20,658 nt of DNA from CALVZT01 sp964368755 (lineage in GTDB: Bacteria > Bacillota > Clostridia > Christensenellales > UBA1242). Position numbers and translations under genes: made by a program. Under the pieces are notes generated by a model, which saw nothing but the letters and a program-made list of their open reading frames with translations, was not told where the DNA came from and did no database searches. The number at the start of each line of letters is the position of its first letter. The stretch's first letter is position 1. Shown one piece after another: positions 6,650 to 16,355 of this stretch. The stretch covers positions 1 to 20,658 of the forward strand of contig CAYJCR010000014.1 of NCBI GenBank assembly GCA_964368755.1, in the 5' to 3' direction.

Positions 6650-9600
6650 ATGAAAAAAGTTTTCAAATGTTTGCTCCTACTACTTATCATAGTGCCATGT
6701 GCTATAGCAATGGTTGCTTGTGGTGGAAAGGATGACCCTAAGCCTAAGTCAATAGACGTTCGGGGGGGGTAACAAATTTTCTTGTAGGGGAGAACTTTAT
6801 TGTTGGTGACGCCGTCAAGGTAGAACTCAAGTTTGATGATGACTCCACTATGGATTTCTCATCAACAGGTATTACATATGATTATACTGCTAAGACAGCT
6901 ACTGCAACAGATTATGTAGTAGACTTCTCAAAGTATAACAAAGATGCTGCTGGTACATACGAGATTGTTGTTAAGTATAACAAAGATACAACAATTAAGT
7001 TTAGTTACAACGTAACAGTAGCTGTTGGTACCAATGCTTGGACAACCAACCCAAGTATTGCTGGTTGGACATACGGTGCTACTGCAAGTACACCAGTAGG
7101 TGCAGCAAAGAGTGGTACTGTGACTTTCAAATACAAAGTCAAAGGCGCTGATGATAGCACATATACTACTACTAAGCCAAGCGATGCTGGAGAGTATACT
7201 ATGCTTGCAACAGCACCTGCTACAAATGCATATCCTGAGATGACTGTTACGGTTGATTTTGTTATAGACAAGGCAATTGCAACCGCTCCAGCCGATGCCG
7301 GAAGTAAGGCTTATACAGGTAGCGCACTTGTCAGCGACTTGCAAGATACAACAGAGTATACTGTTACAGCCAATGCTGGTGGTATCAATGCAGGATCATA
7401 CACTGTTACTCTTACTGTAAGACCTAACTACAAATGGGCAATAAGTGATGATTCTCCAACTAAGACTTTATCTTTCACAATCACTAGAGCTTTGGTTACG
7501 GTTCCAGAGAATGCTGGACACAAAGATTACAACGGAGAAGTCCAAGTCAGCACTATGAATACTGACCATTCCCCATATACAATCACAACTAATGTTGGTG
7601 GAACAGCTGTTGGACAATATGATGTAGTTATTACACTTAGCGATATGGTTAACTACAAATGGGCAACAGGTGAGGATACTGCTACTAGAACGATCAAACT
7701 ATTTATAGACAAAGCAACTCCAAGCTATAGAGCCCCAACCAATCTTACTATTGATATTGGAAATACTCTTAGCGATATTACATTGCCAAGTGGATTCAGT
7801 TGGGTAGATGGTACAATAGCACCTACAACTGCTGGACTTCAAGAATATAAAGTAAATTACTGCCCAGATACTAACAACTACGTAGTTGTAGAGAATATCT
7901 CAGTATATGTTCTTGTTGCCGATCCTGCAAAAGAATCTTTTGCAAGTTCAGACTTCGATCTTCAATATAGTGACGCGTCTGCACTACAATTCGAAGAGGA
8001 AAAAGCTCAACTAACATACACAGGGTCAGCTCAAACTTTGAAAGTTGTTTGCACGAAGGGTGATCCAGCTTTGGAGCCTGTTATCACATATTGTAGTACA
8101 GCGAATGGAACATATACAGCAGATCTACCTGCATTCACTGCTGCTGGAGAATATGATATATGGTTCAAGGCTACGATAGAAGATTACAACGACTACTTTG
8201 GGCATTACGATGTAGTTGTCAATAAGATAGCATATTCTGTATATGCTTCGGCAAGTGCTTATGGATATCGCGCAGGGACTCCTCTTAGCATATTGACTAT
8301 AGAATCTCCAAATGCGCATGAGACTGAGAATCATGATAATGTTGTTGCTGGTACAGTTGCTTGGAAGGATCCAACAGCCTTACTTGTTGCGGGACAATCT
8401 ACATATGTAGCAGTATTTACTCCAACCAATTTAGATAAGTATGAGATAAAGGAATTTGATATTAACATTGGTAGTGAACCAGGTGCTGCTTATCCTATTA
8501 TATTTATCGAAATTGGTGACATCGATTATTGTGTAAACAGAGATAATGATACTGTTAACATTAAGCTCCTTGAAGAAGAAACTGTTACCATTACATTCCC
8601 AACTCTTAGTGGATATACTGTCGTATATGATGAAGAAGAAATCGGATCTACTATGGATATCACACAAGGAGAAAATAGTTATTACCATTTTGAAGTTTAT
8701 AATACTGACGAAGAAAAAGTTCAAGAGTTTGGTATACAAATAACCCTTAACAATTTTATTAAGAAGTTGTCAGTAATAGAAGAGGGAGATCCTGATGATA
8801 CTGAGCAGGTAATAGAGTATGACAATTATAGTTCAAGTGATAAGATAAAGAACGTTAATCTTGTCATGGATGAAGGTTATACTGGTGAAGTATATATCAA
8901 TGGATACAAATATGTATACAACGAAAACACTCTTCCATTCGACTTCGGCGACAATACTCTTACTGTTATAGTCAAAGATAGTACAAGTAAGATAATTCGT
9001 TATGTTAACCATAAAATCACTTGGAACTATGGAATAGATGAGAATATCAAGATTTTCCAAGACCAAGACAATTGGGAATGGTATTATCCTGGCAAAGTTG
9101 CTTTTGTTAGAAAAAGTTCGATATCTATAACTAGAGTTCTTGATGGGACAAACGAATATACAATCAAGAAAGGTACTCATTATTTCGACAATTATAGTTC
9201 AGTTAGTCCAGCTGTCGGACTCAATGTATACGAAGCTCACTTTAATAATGAACTTGCTTTCCCAGTCTATATTTATAGGATAGCATATGATGGAAGTGAA
9301 ACAATTGCTGAAAATCAATCATACAGATTATTTTATGGCGATACTTCTGTTACTCAACTCTATAACTCAGATGTTGGGCAAATATTATATTCTCCAGAGT
9401 ATTCGGCTTTGAAAGCAACTAACATTCCTAATGCCCTTTCAGTCAAAGATAGTAATAACAATGTAGTGGGATCTGCAACTATTACTTCAATCGGCAATGA
9501 TTTATTCGAGATAAGAGTACCATATACGACTGATAGTGGTACTAAGTATTATATTTATGTATTTAAGTTTGTTGAGTATGATGAAAATGATGATGGTTAC

Positions 9601-10995
9601 CAATATGTACCAGTTATCGATGAAGTACTTGATGCTAAGATTATGATCGAGAATCTTGAAAGTAAGAAATCGAACCTTGTATTTACAAATGACGAATGTG
9701 TATTGGAATGTCACAATGGCGAGGAGTTGATCGTAGAGACCCTTAATCCAGGAGCTAAAGTCACTTATGCTGGAGAAGGATATGCAATAGATGAATATGG
9801 TCATGTATATATTACAGCTCCAGCAGGTGTTCAGAAGACATTCACTATAACGATAGAAGCAACAGCAAGCGGTAAGCCTGTTATTGAGAAAGTATATACT
9901 GTCAAAGTAACAACTTCTCCTATCAAAGTATTTGAGATGAACGCTGAAGGAAGAGAAGATGCTGTAAAGATATTTGTCGATGCATATAATCCATATCTCC
10001 CAACATTCACGGGCGACTTTAGTGTTGGTATGTCCGCAGAAGGTTATGATGCAACTATGATCGACACAATTGCCGACTATGATTTCTTCAATAGTACTGG
10101 TGAGGCTTGGGAAGAAGGTGATGGAGCTAAATATATTAAGGCAAATATATCGGCTAATCTTATGGGAGAAACCCTTATAATGATAGATGATGGGTCTGAT
10201 ACTCCAGTTGCGGCTGATACATCAAAAGTTGTCTTGATGCCAATACTTACTACAAATGCTGGTACTATGTATTATCATTTCTATATGATAAGCGAGGATT
10301 TTGGGGCAGACTGCAAAGTAGTACTTGTAGAAGATCTTGAAGATGTAGCTACTACCACATTGAATATAGGTGTATATTCTAAAGCCGATGATGAGCTTGT
10401 TGCAGAAACTTCATATGACTTAGCTATAATCGATGAAGAGACCGCATTCGGTGGTGTGTATGCCGCAGAAGATGCAAGGCTTCTTGATTATGCTAAGTTC
10501 GGTAGCACATATTACTATGTTGATAGAGGTTCAAAGCCAAACTGTTTCTATGCAATTGATTTAGATGGCAAAGCAACCGGCGATGCTCTAGGATATATAG
10601 AATTAAATGAAACTACTGGCAAATACAATGTTAGTGCTATAAGCGGCGTAGATTTGCCTACTGGCATGACTACTACTTCAGAGTTGGATCCTTGTATGTT
10701 CCCTGAGAATCTTATAGCTATATATGTGCTAGATAGCGACGTTATCGCTGGTGCAATTGCTCCAGATGGGGATGACGGATTCCTTAACAATGTTAAGTTA
10801 AACGTAGAGAGTGAAAGCATAATTGAGATTGCACATTTCAATATGCTATCAGGCGAAGCAACAACAACCCCATATACTGCTAACGGCATTGTTGCTATTG
10901 AAGGATTTATGGACATGCCAAGTATATCTTTGAAGATAACAAATGGACCACAAGTATACTATGTTGTAATGTTATTGATGGTTTCTGATTCATAA
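6650..10995 (+). CDS. giant Ig-like/MBG-repeat surface lipoprotein, frame-interrupted at a G8 tract
   Basis: ATG at 6650 with CGGAGG seven bases upstream starts a lipoprotein signal peptide (MKKVFKC, hydrophobic core, lipobox MVAC, Cys at residue 24). The frame then reaches a run of eight G at 6762-6769 and stops at once (40 codons). One extra G (or two fewer) would join it to the long open frame that runs from 6748 to 10995, giving about 1,448 residues. The downstream part holds a Big_3-like Ig domain (GDAVKVELKFDDDSTMDF, about 45-125). Several MBG-like modules follow (Y.G..., AG.Y.V...L, NYKW at about 120-360), then further beta-rich cadherin-like modules. There is no LPxTG motif, so anchoring is by lipid. 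The acidic, Tyr/Asp/Thr-rich composition fits an extracellular protein. Function unknown; adhesion or surface layer is inference. As assembled, the gene is OFF. Confidence 0.8.
6762..6769 (+). repeat. homopolymeric G8 tract, candidate phase-variation switch
   Basis: Eight consecutive G in AT-rich DNA, 112 bases into the lipoprotein gene and just after its signal peptide. The present length puts TAA directly after the tract; nine or six G would open the full reading frame. Confidence 0.75.
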
Positions 10996-11014
10996 TACAA
11001 TATAATCATTATAT

Positions 11015-11046
11015 AAGTCACAAGAAATAATTCTTGTGACTTTTTT
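11015..11046 (+). terminator. rho-independent terminator of the giant lipoprotein gene
   Basis: A perfect 12-bp stem (11015-11026 with 11031-11042), 4-base loop, followed by T6. It is 19 bases after the stop codon. Confidence 0.85.
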
Positions 11047-11057
11047 ATACACAACAT

Positions 11058-11086
11058 TTGTCAAATATTGTCTGTTATGATATATT
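11058..11086 (+). promoter_or_regulatory. extended -10 promoter of the DUF3592-like gene
   Basis: TTGTCA (11058-11063), 17-base spacer ending TGA, TATATT (11081-11086). It shares the 12-mer TGTTATGATATA with the tRNA-Arg promoter. Confidence 0.55.
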
Positions 11087-11116
11087 GAATACGTATAATA
11101 TATTGTGAGGTGAAAT

Positions 11117-11704
11117 ATGAGATATGACCGTCCCAATAGACATGAACCAAGACCAAGGCCTCCTATTAGACGTGGGTCTGTACGTAGACATAGAAGAGGA
11201 ATGTATATAGATGATTCTCCAAGTGTTACTACAGGCGTTGTTGTAAGGGGTAAGGGCGCAGGTCTTCTTCTTACGATAATAGGTGCGATAATAATAGTTG
11301 TTGCATTCGGACTATTATTTGGGTATTGCATCAAGATTGTTAAGATGAAGGATTGGGCAGAGACTACTGGTGAGGTTGTCGAAGTCAAGGTTAGTGTATC
11401 TTATGATGACGATGGGTATGAGTCATACACTTATTCTCCAATAGTAGAGTTTGAAGTAGGGGACAGGGAGTATTTCTATTCTTCCAATGTCTATACCAGT
11501 AAGTTCTATTACGAAGATCAAGAAGTGACTGTATATTATAACATCAATAACCCACAAGATAATAGTTTGACTTTTACGAACAAAGCGCTTATGTGGGCCT
11601 CGATTGCAGTTGGTGTAATAGGAGTTGTATTACTCAATCTTGGACTTGCAGAGTTTATTAAGAAGAAGAGGACTTCAGTATCTACTTACTGCGCAATTAG
11701 ATAG
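11117..11704 (+). CDS. DUF3592-like two-TM membrane protein
   Basis: A 195-residue protein with a strongly basic, Pro/Arg-rich cytoplasmic N-terminus (about 1-30), then TM1 (about 47-75). An extracytoplasmic beta-rich domain (about 80-150) has WAETTGEVVEVKV, YSPIVEFEVGDREYFYSS and EVTVYYNINNPQDN, followed by TM2 (about 157-178) and a short basic tail. The TGEVV...Y.P.V.F...G...Y.S...Y.V...V.Y.P.NP pattern between two TM helices is that of the DUF3592 family, whose function is unknown. GAGGTGA precedes the ATG. The gene has its own promoter and terminator. Its position between the giant lipoprotein and the envelope transport genes does not by itself show a link. Confidence 0.78.
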   Translation: MRYDRPNRHEPRPRPPIRRGSVRRHRRGMYIDDSPSVTTGVVVRGKGAGLLLTIIGAIIIVVAFGLLFGYCIKIVKMKDWAETTGEVVEVKVSVSYDDDGYESYTYSPIVEFEVGDREYFYSSNVYTSKFYYEDQEVTVYYNINNPQDNSLTFTNKALMWASIAVGVIGVVLLNLGLAEFIKKKRTSVSTYCAIR

Positions 11705-11718
11705 AATATGTGAACAAT

Positions 11719-11746
11719 AAGATAAGGCTAGTCCTTATCTTTTTTT
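11719..11746 (+). terminator. rho-independent terminator of the DUF3592-like gene
   Basis: Stem AAGATAAGG/CCTTATCTT (11719-11727 with 11733-11741), loop CTAGT, T7 run. Confidence 0.85.
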
Positions 11747-11776
11747 GTGGCAAGTCTTTGTTGTGTGCGCACAAAA

Positions 11777-11798
11777 AAAATAGCTGTAAAGCTATTTT
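11777..11798 (-). terminator. rho-independent terminator of the minus-strand membrane protein gene
   Basis: A 9-bp stem AAAATAGCT/AGCTATTTT around GTAA. On the minus strand it is followed by a run of T, just past the stop at 11805. Confidence 0.75.
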
Positions 11799-11804
11799 CT
11801 ATCA

Positions 11805-12398
11805 TTATCTTATCTTGGTACCCATACGTGACTGTAGTTTTTTATTCAAATCCTGTGTAGTGTTGAATGCTTTTTGCTCAACATTTTTCTTGTCTTTCTT
11901 GGCTCTTGGGTGGGCCTTAAGTTCTATCATCCACAATATTATCTCTGCTACTAGTGAGCAGGTAGCAAGGCCTATACCAAGGTATGGAGACATATCGAGA
12001 GCAATATTGCCGCCTTTGATGCCAAAGTATATAAGTACGGTCGAGCCTATGGTGAATAGTAACATTGCAGACATAATGATAAGTATCGTATCGCCATTGA
12101 TAAGACTGTAGAACTTATCTTTTTTGTTATACTCTTCGCTATAGAAGAATCCTGCTATACCTATTGCGAATAACATTGCTGATAGTATGATAACAAGTAT
12201 TAACAATACTGAAGACAATGTAATAAATATATTGTATGCAAAATCTATACATAGATAGGCACTATTTGTTATAAAGAAACCCTCAAAAACTTGTTTTGTG
12301 CAAGGGCACGCTAAGAATATCATTGATAATAGTCCGGTCAAGCCCGATACAATGTACATTGATGTCATTCTTGGGTTTTTGATAAACTTCTTTCTCAT
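11805..12398 (-). CDS. hypothetical four-TM membrane protein
   Basis: A 197-residue protein not recognised as a known family. It has hydrophobic segments at about 11-31, 56-86, 104-126 and 138-160, consistent with four membrane spans, and a highly basic C-terminal tail (about 161-197, KAHPRAKKDKK then QDLNKKLQSR), probably cytoplasmic. The first span ends in a Cys-x-Cys (ACPC, about 30-33). AGGAG precedes the ATG at normal spacing. It is divergent from the ABC exporter genes, with a 286-base shared intergenic region, so the two could be co-regulated; this is inference. Confidence 0.65.
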   Translation of the reverse strand: MRKKFIKNPRMTSMYIVSGLTGLLSMIFLACPCTKQVFEGFFITNSAYLCIDFAYNIFITLSSVLLILVIILSAMLFAIGIAGFFYSEEYNKKDKFYSLINGDTILIIMSAMLLFTIGSTVLIYFGIKGGNIALDMSPYLGIGLATCSLVAEIILWMIELKAHPRAKKDKKNVEQKAFNTTQDLNKKLQSRMGTKIR

Positions 12399-12420
12399 AC
12401 ATTACTCCTAATCAGATATT

Positions 12421-12449
12421 AGTGTATCACATAAAGTACAAAAAAACAA
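12421..12449 (-). promoter_or_regulatory. possible promoter of the four-TM protein gene
   Basis: Minus strand: TTGTTT (12444-12449), 17-base spacer ending TGA, TACACT (12421-12426). Confidence 0.35.
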
Positions 12450-12498
12450 ATATTTGCAGTACAAATAGATACTATTTGCCTTAATCTTTGTCAAATAG

Positions 12499-12527
12499 TT
12501 GACAGTCAAGAAAGTATGGAATATTCT
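12499..12527 (+). promoter_or_regulatory. upstream promoter candidate for the ABC exporter genes
   Basis: TTGACA (12499-12504), 17-base spacer, TATTCT (12522-12527). Part of it lies in a 7-bp inverted repeat CAGTCAA/TTGACTG (12503-12509 with 12544-12550). Confidence 0.4.
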
Positions 12528-12586
12528 ATATTCAGTGCTATTTTTGACTGCGAACAATAACTTTTTGTATAAAAAAATAAAGATTG

Positions 12587-12614
12587 TTGATAAGGTATAA
12601 CACATGCATATAAT
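12587..12614 (+). promoter_or_regulatory. proximal promoter of the ABC exporter operon
   Basis: TTGATA (12587-12592), 16-base spacer, consensus TATAAT (12609-12614). The leader of about 65 bases contains a TTGC-type palindrome at 12638-12650 and a six-codon ORF (12660-12680) that overlaps the ribosome binding site. Confidence 0.6.
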
Positions 12615-12637
12615 AGTATATTGTGTATTGTAGATGT

Positions 12638-12650
12638 CTTGCATTGCAAG
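12638..12650. promoter_or_regulatory. palindrome CTTGCATTGCAAG, possible repressor operator
   Basis: Perfect 6-bp arms around a single T, within the transcribed leader of the ABC exporter operon. TTGC-N3-GCAA half-site spacing resembles operators of MarR-type regulators, which often control drug exporters; no such regulator gene is in the window. Confidence 0.35.
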
Positions 12651-12684
12651 CATTGATATATGAGTAAAGGAGAAATATAATCAT

Positions 12685-14424
12685 ATGTTCAGATTGATGA
12701 GAAGATTCACTTGGTACGACTGGATAATAGCGACTTGTATATTAGCGCTTACGGTATTCCAAGTGTGGATAGAACTCAAACTCCCAGAGTATATGGGTAG
12801 TATTATAGGTGTACTTACGAACCCTGGAGTAGTTGCAACTAAGGCACTTATTTGGCAGAAGGGTGGTATAATGATTGGTATTGTACTTGGCTCTGTTGCT
12901 ATTACAATGACTACAAGTGTCCTTGCATCTTTTGTTGCAACGGGACTTGCAAGACGTGTAAGACACGATATTTTTGCCAAAGTTGGAAGCTTCTCGTTAG
13001 AAGAGATGAACAAGTTCTCTACACCAAGCCTTATCACAAGGTCAACAAATGATGTTACACAGATCCAACAAGTGATGGGAATGATGCTTAGAATGGCTTT
13101 ATATGCCCCTACAATGGCAATAATGGCCGTGGTCAAGATAGTTAATCTCAACATGCAATTGACCCTTACAACTGGCATTGCAATCGCCATAATGATAGCC
13201 CTTGTTCTAACAATACTTCTAACAGTAGTGCCAAAGTTCAAGACCATACAGAAGTTGACAGATAAGCTCAATGGTGTGACTAGAGAGAATCTTACCGGTA
13301 TAAGAGTTGTAAGAGCATATAGCGCTGAGAAGATACAAGAAGACAAGTTCAATGTTGTCAACAAAGATCTTACTAAGACAACGTTATTCACCAATCGTAT
13401 GGGTTCGATCATTATGCCAGGAATGACACTTATAATTAATGGGTTGTCACTTGCGATTCTTTGGGTTGGCTCATACCTACTAAGAGATGCTGTGACAAGT
13501 TATAGTGTTGTTACGCAGTTTAGTCAATACTCGATACAAGTACTTATGAGTTTTATGTTCGTAGCAATGCTATTCATTATGCTTCCAAGAGCATCAGTGT
13601 CTGCCCGAAGAATATTAGAAGTACTTAACACAAAGACTAAGATACATGATGGCGAATATGCCGTTGAGGATAATGGAGTTGTTGGCGAAGTTGAGTTCCG
13701 TAATGTCAACTTCAAATATCCAGATGCCGAAGGGTATGTCTTGGAGAACATTACATTCAAGGCAAATCGTGGAGAGACAGTAGCCTTCATCGGTTCTACA
13801 GGTAGTGGTAAGAGTACACTTATCAACTTGATACCAAGGTTCTATGATGCAACAGATGGAGAGATATTGCTTGACGGAGTCAATGTCAAAGATTATAAGT
13901 TAGCCGACCTTAACGATAAGATTGGTTATGTCCCACAGAAGGGTGTGTTATTTAGTGGCTCTATTGATGACAATATTCGTTATGGCAAAGAAGATGCTAC
14001 TGATGAAGAGATCAAGAAGGCTCTCAAAGTCGCTCAGGCAAGCAACTTTGTAGGAAGATTAGAGAATGGTAGAGATTATCATGTATCACAAGGGGGCAAG
14101 AATGTCTCTGGTGGACAGCGACAGAGATTGTCTATAGCAAGAGCCATTATCAAGAATCCTGAGATATACATATTCGATGATAGCTTTTCTGCCCTTGATT
14201 ATAAGACAGACAAAGCTCTACGAGAAGCATTGAAAAAAGAGACTTCGCATGTTACTAACCTCATAGTTGCTCAGAGAATAGGTACCATTATGGATGCCGA
14301 CAAGATAATCGTGCTTGATAAAGGTAAGATGGTCGGAGAAGGTACTCACAAAGAATTGTTGAAGAATTGCAAGGTATATCAAGAGATTGCATATTCTCAA
14401 CTAAGCAAGGAGGAGTTGGTATAA
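12685..14424 (+). CDS. ABC exporter half-transporter, degenerate-site subunit
   Basis: A 579-residue type-IV (B-family) half-transporter: a TM domain with six predicted helices (about 12-310), then an NBD (about 335-579). Walker A GSTGSGKST at 370-378, Q-loop Q418, signature VSGGQ at 474-478. Walker B IYIFDD carries Asp499 where catalytic Glu is expected, and the switch (H-loop) position is Gln530 (VAQRIGTI) instead of His. These two changes mark the non-catalytic NBD of heterodimeric exporters such as TM287/288, LmrCD and BmrCD. The partner gene follows, overlapping by one base. AAAGGAGA is about 12 bases before the ATG, a rather long gap. Likely exports drugs, lipids or peptides; the substrate is not predictable. 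Confidence 0.92.
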   Translation: MFRLMRRFTWYDWIIATCILALTVFQVWIELKLPEYMGSIIGVLTNPGVVATKALIWQKGGIMIGIVLGSVAITMTTSVLASFVATGLARRVRHDIFAKVGSFSLEEMNKFSTPSLITRSTNDVTQIQQVMGMMLRMALYAPTMAIMAVVKIVNLNMQLTLTTGIAIAIMIALVLTILLTVVPKFKTIQKLTDKLNGVTRENLTGIRVVRAYSAEKIQEDKFNVVNKDLTKTTLFTNRMGSIIMPGMTLIINGLSLAILWVGSYLLRDAVTSYSVVTQFSQYSIQVLMSFMFVAMLFIMLPRASVSARRILEVLNTKTKIHDGEYAVEDNGVVGEVEFRNVNFKYPDAEGYVLENITFKANRGETVAFIGSTGSGKSTLINLIPRFYDATDGEILLDGVNVKDYKLADLNDKIGYVPQKGVLFSGSIDDNIRYGKEDATDEEIKKALKVAQASNFVGRLENGRDYHVSQGGKNVSGGQRQRLSIARAIIKNPEIYIFDDSFSALDYKTDKALREALKKETSHVTNLIVAQRIGTIMDADKIIVLDKGKMVGEGTHKELLKNCKVYQEIAYSQLSKEELV

Positions 14425-16259
14425 TGAGTAAGAACGAAAAAACAACTCCCAAGATGCCTATGGGAATGCAAGTTGGCGCTAAGCCAAAACACTTTTTTAG
14501 AAGTATAAAGAAGTTATTTAAGCAAGTTAAGACATATTATATACTTATATGCGTATCTATGGTACTTGCTATAGCGGGCACATTATTCAATATTTTTGGA
14601 CCAAGAATTGCGTTCAAGCTCCAAGAGATATTTGCAGGCTTTGAGAGATTTGGTGTTCCAATCGATTTTGCCAAAATCACAGAGTATGGCATATGGCTTA
14701 TTATTCTATATATATTGAGTACGGCTTGCTCATATATTCAGGGATTCATTATGTCAGGTGTGACAGCAGGTGTTACACAAAAACTTCGTAGTGATATATC
14801 ATGCAAGATCAATAGAATGCCACTCAAATACTTCGATAGCAATAGTTATGGCGACACATTATCTCGTGTAACAAATGATGTCGATGTCATTGGTCAGACT
14901 TTGAGTGATAGTCTTAGTGGACTTATTACTTCAATAACGATGCTTATTGGTGTACCTATAATGATGTTCACGATCAACTGGAAACTCACGCTTATAGTTA
15001 TAGCAACTCTTCCTGTATCGATGTTCTTAGTATTGATGATTGTCAAGTTCTCACAGAAGTATTTCAAACGTCAACAAGACAAACTCGGTGAGATAAATGG
15101 TCATATAGAAGAGATTTATTCTGCACATACAGTTGTCAAAGTCTTCAACGGCGAGAAGAATGCTGAAGAAAAGTTCGACAAGATCAACAAAGAGTTGTAT
15201 AAGAACTCATTTATGTCACAATTTTTGTCAGGACTTATGATGCCTGTTATGAACTTTGTTGGCAACTTGGGATATGCTCTTGTATGCGTAGTGGGAGCGA
15301 TTGGTGCTATTACAACGGGATCTATGGCATCGGTAGCAGCGATACCTATCTTCTTGATTTATATCAAGTTGTTCAACCAGCCACTTCAACAGATAGCGTC
15401 TATTGCTGCAACACTACAGAGTACGGCGGCGGCTTCGGAGAGGGTATTTGAGTTCCTTGAAGAAGAAGAGCAAGAGAACGAGTATGAGAAGGTCAAGACT
15501 CTTGATAAGGTAAGAGGTGAAGTTGAGTTCCGTAACGTCAACTTCGGATATACCGAATCTAAAGAAGTTATTCATGACTTTAGTGCAATAGCAAAGCCAG
15601 GACAGAAGATAGCAATAGTAGGACCAACTGGAGCAGGTAAGACAACGATCGTCAATCTTCTTATGAGATTCTATGAGACGGGTAGTGGCGACATACTTGT
15701 AGATGGCGTATCTACAAAAGATATGAAGAGAGAATATGTGAGGTCGCTATTTGGTATGGTATTGCAAGATACATGGTTATTCGAGGGGACTATTCGAGAC
15801 AATCTCGCCTTTGGTAGAACAGATGCAACGAATGAAGAGATTGAGCAATCTTGTGCGCTTGCCAATGTTGATCACTATATCAAGACATTGCCTAATGGTT
15901 ATGATATGGTACTCAGCGAAGACAGTAGTCTAAGTCAAGGTCAGAGACAGCTTATGACCATAGCAAGAGCAATGGTGCAGAACTCTCCAATGCTTATACT
16001 TGATGAAGCAACTAGCTCTGTCGATACTCGTACAGAAGTGCTTATACAAGAAGCAATGGATAGATTGATGAAGGGTAGAACAAGTTTTGTTATAGCCCAT
16101 AGATTGTCAACTATCAAGAATGCAGACCTTATACTTGTAATGAAGAATGGCAATATTATAGAACAAGGCACGCACAAAGAACTTATGGCGCAGAACGGAT
16201 TCTATAGCGAGTTATACAATAGCCAATTCTCTAAACAAAATGCAGAAATAATTGCTTAA
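14424..16259 (+). CDS. ABC exporter half-transporter, catalytic subunit
   Basis: A 611-residue partner of the preceding subunit. It has a cytoplasmic N-terminal extension (MSKNEKTTPKMPMG, about 1-25), six TM helices (about 38-320), then the NBD: Walker A GPTGAGKTT 400-408, Q448, signature LSQGQ 503-507, Walker B LILDE with catalytic Glu528, and H-loop His559. The catalytic residues are intact but the signature has Gln for the first Gly. This is the complement of the first subunit, so one ATP site is consensus and one degenerate. The start at 14424 is chosen over an earlier in-frame Met because its ATG overlaps the upstream TAA by one base and has AAGGAGG before it; this is classic translational coupling. 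A terminator follows at 16273. Confidence 0.93.
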   Translation: MSKNEKTTPKMPMGMQVGAKPKHFFRSIKKLFKQVKTYYILICVSMVLAIAGTLFNIFGPRIAFKLQEIFAGFERFGVPIDFAKITEYGIWLIILYILSTACSYIQGFIMSGVTAGVTQKLRSDISCKINRMPLKYFDSNSYGDTLSRVTNDVDVIGQTLSDSLSGLITSITMLIGVPIMMFTINWKLTLIVIATLPVSMFLVLMIVKFSQKYFKRQQDKLGEINGHIEEIYSAHTVVKVFNGEKNAEEKFDKINKELYKNSFMSQFLSGLMMPVMNFVGNLGYALVCVVGAIGAITTGSMASVAAIPIFLIYIKLFNQPLQQIASIAATLQSTAAASERVFEFLEEEEQENEYEKVKTLDKVRGEVEFRNVNFGYTESKEVIHDFSAIAKPGQKIAIVGPTGAGKTTIVNLLMRFYETGSGDILVDGVSTKDMKREYVRSLFGMVLQDTWLFEGTIRDNLAFGRTDATNEEIEQSCALANVDHYIKTLPNGYDMVLSEDSSLSQGQRQLMTIARAMVQNSPMLILDEATSSVDTRTEVLIQEAMDRLMKGRTSFVIAHRLSTIKNADLILVMKNGNIIEQGTHKELMAQNGFYSELYNSQFSKQNAEIIA

Positions 16260-16272
16260 TAATAACAAAATG

Positions 16273-16300
16273 ACAGCACTTATATTATAGTGCTGTTTTT
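16273..16300 (+). terminator. rho-independent terminator of the ABC exporter operon
   Basis: 8-bp stem ACAGCACT/AGTGCTGT (16273-16280 with 16289-16296), 8-base loop, T-run. Confidence 0.8.
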
Positions 16301-16313
16301 GTTTGCTTTTTTT

Positions 16314-16335
16314 TATCAATTGTATTAAATTGATA
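16314..16335. promoter_or_regulatory. inverted repeat TATCAATT-N6-AATTGATA before the antiporter gene
   Basis: Perfect 8-bp arms (16314-16321, 16328-16335), 20 bases ahead of the start codon and within the probable promoter region of the CaCA antiporter gene. It could be an operator or a leader hairpin; no regulator is known. Confidence 0.35.
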
Positions 16336-16355
16336 TAGAAAAAAAGGGATACGTT

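Noticed and set aside
12681..13412. Long open frame antisense to the first ABC gene.
   Set aside because: It lies wholly opposite a confidently identified gene; no ribosome binding site or family features. A codon-bias shadow.
13687..15550. Near-identical 27-base stretch in both ABC genes (about 13687-13713 and 15518-15544).
   Set aside because: It encodes the same conserved GEVEFRNVNF start of the NBD in paralogous subunits; expected, not a mobile or regulatory repeat.
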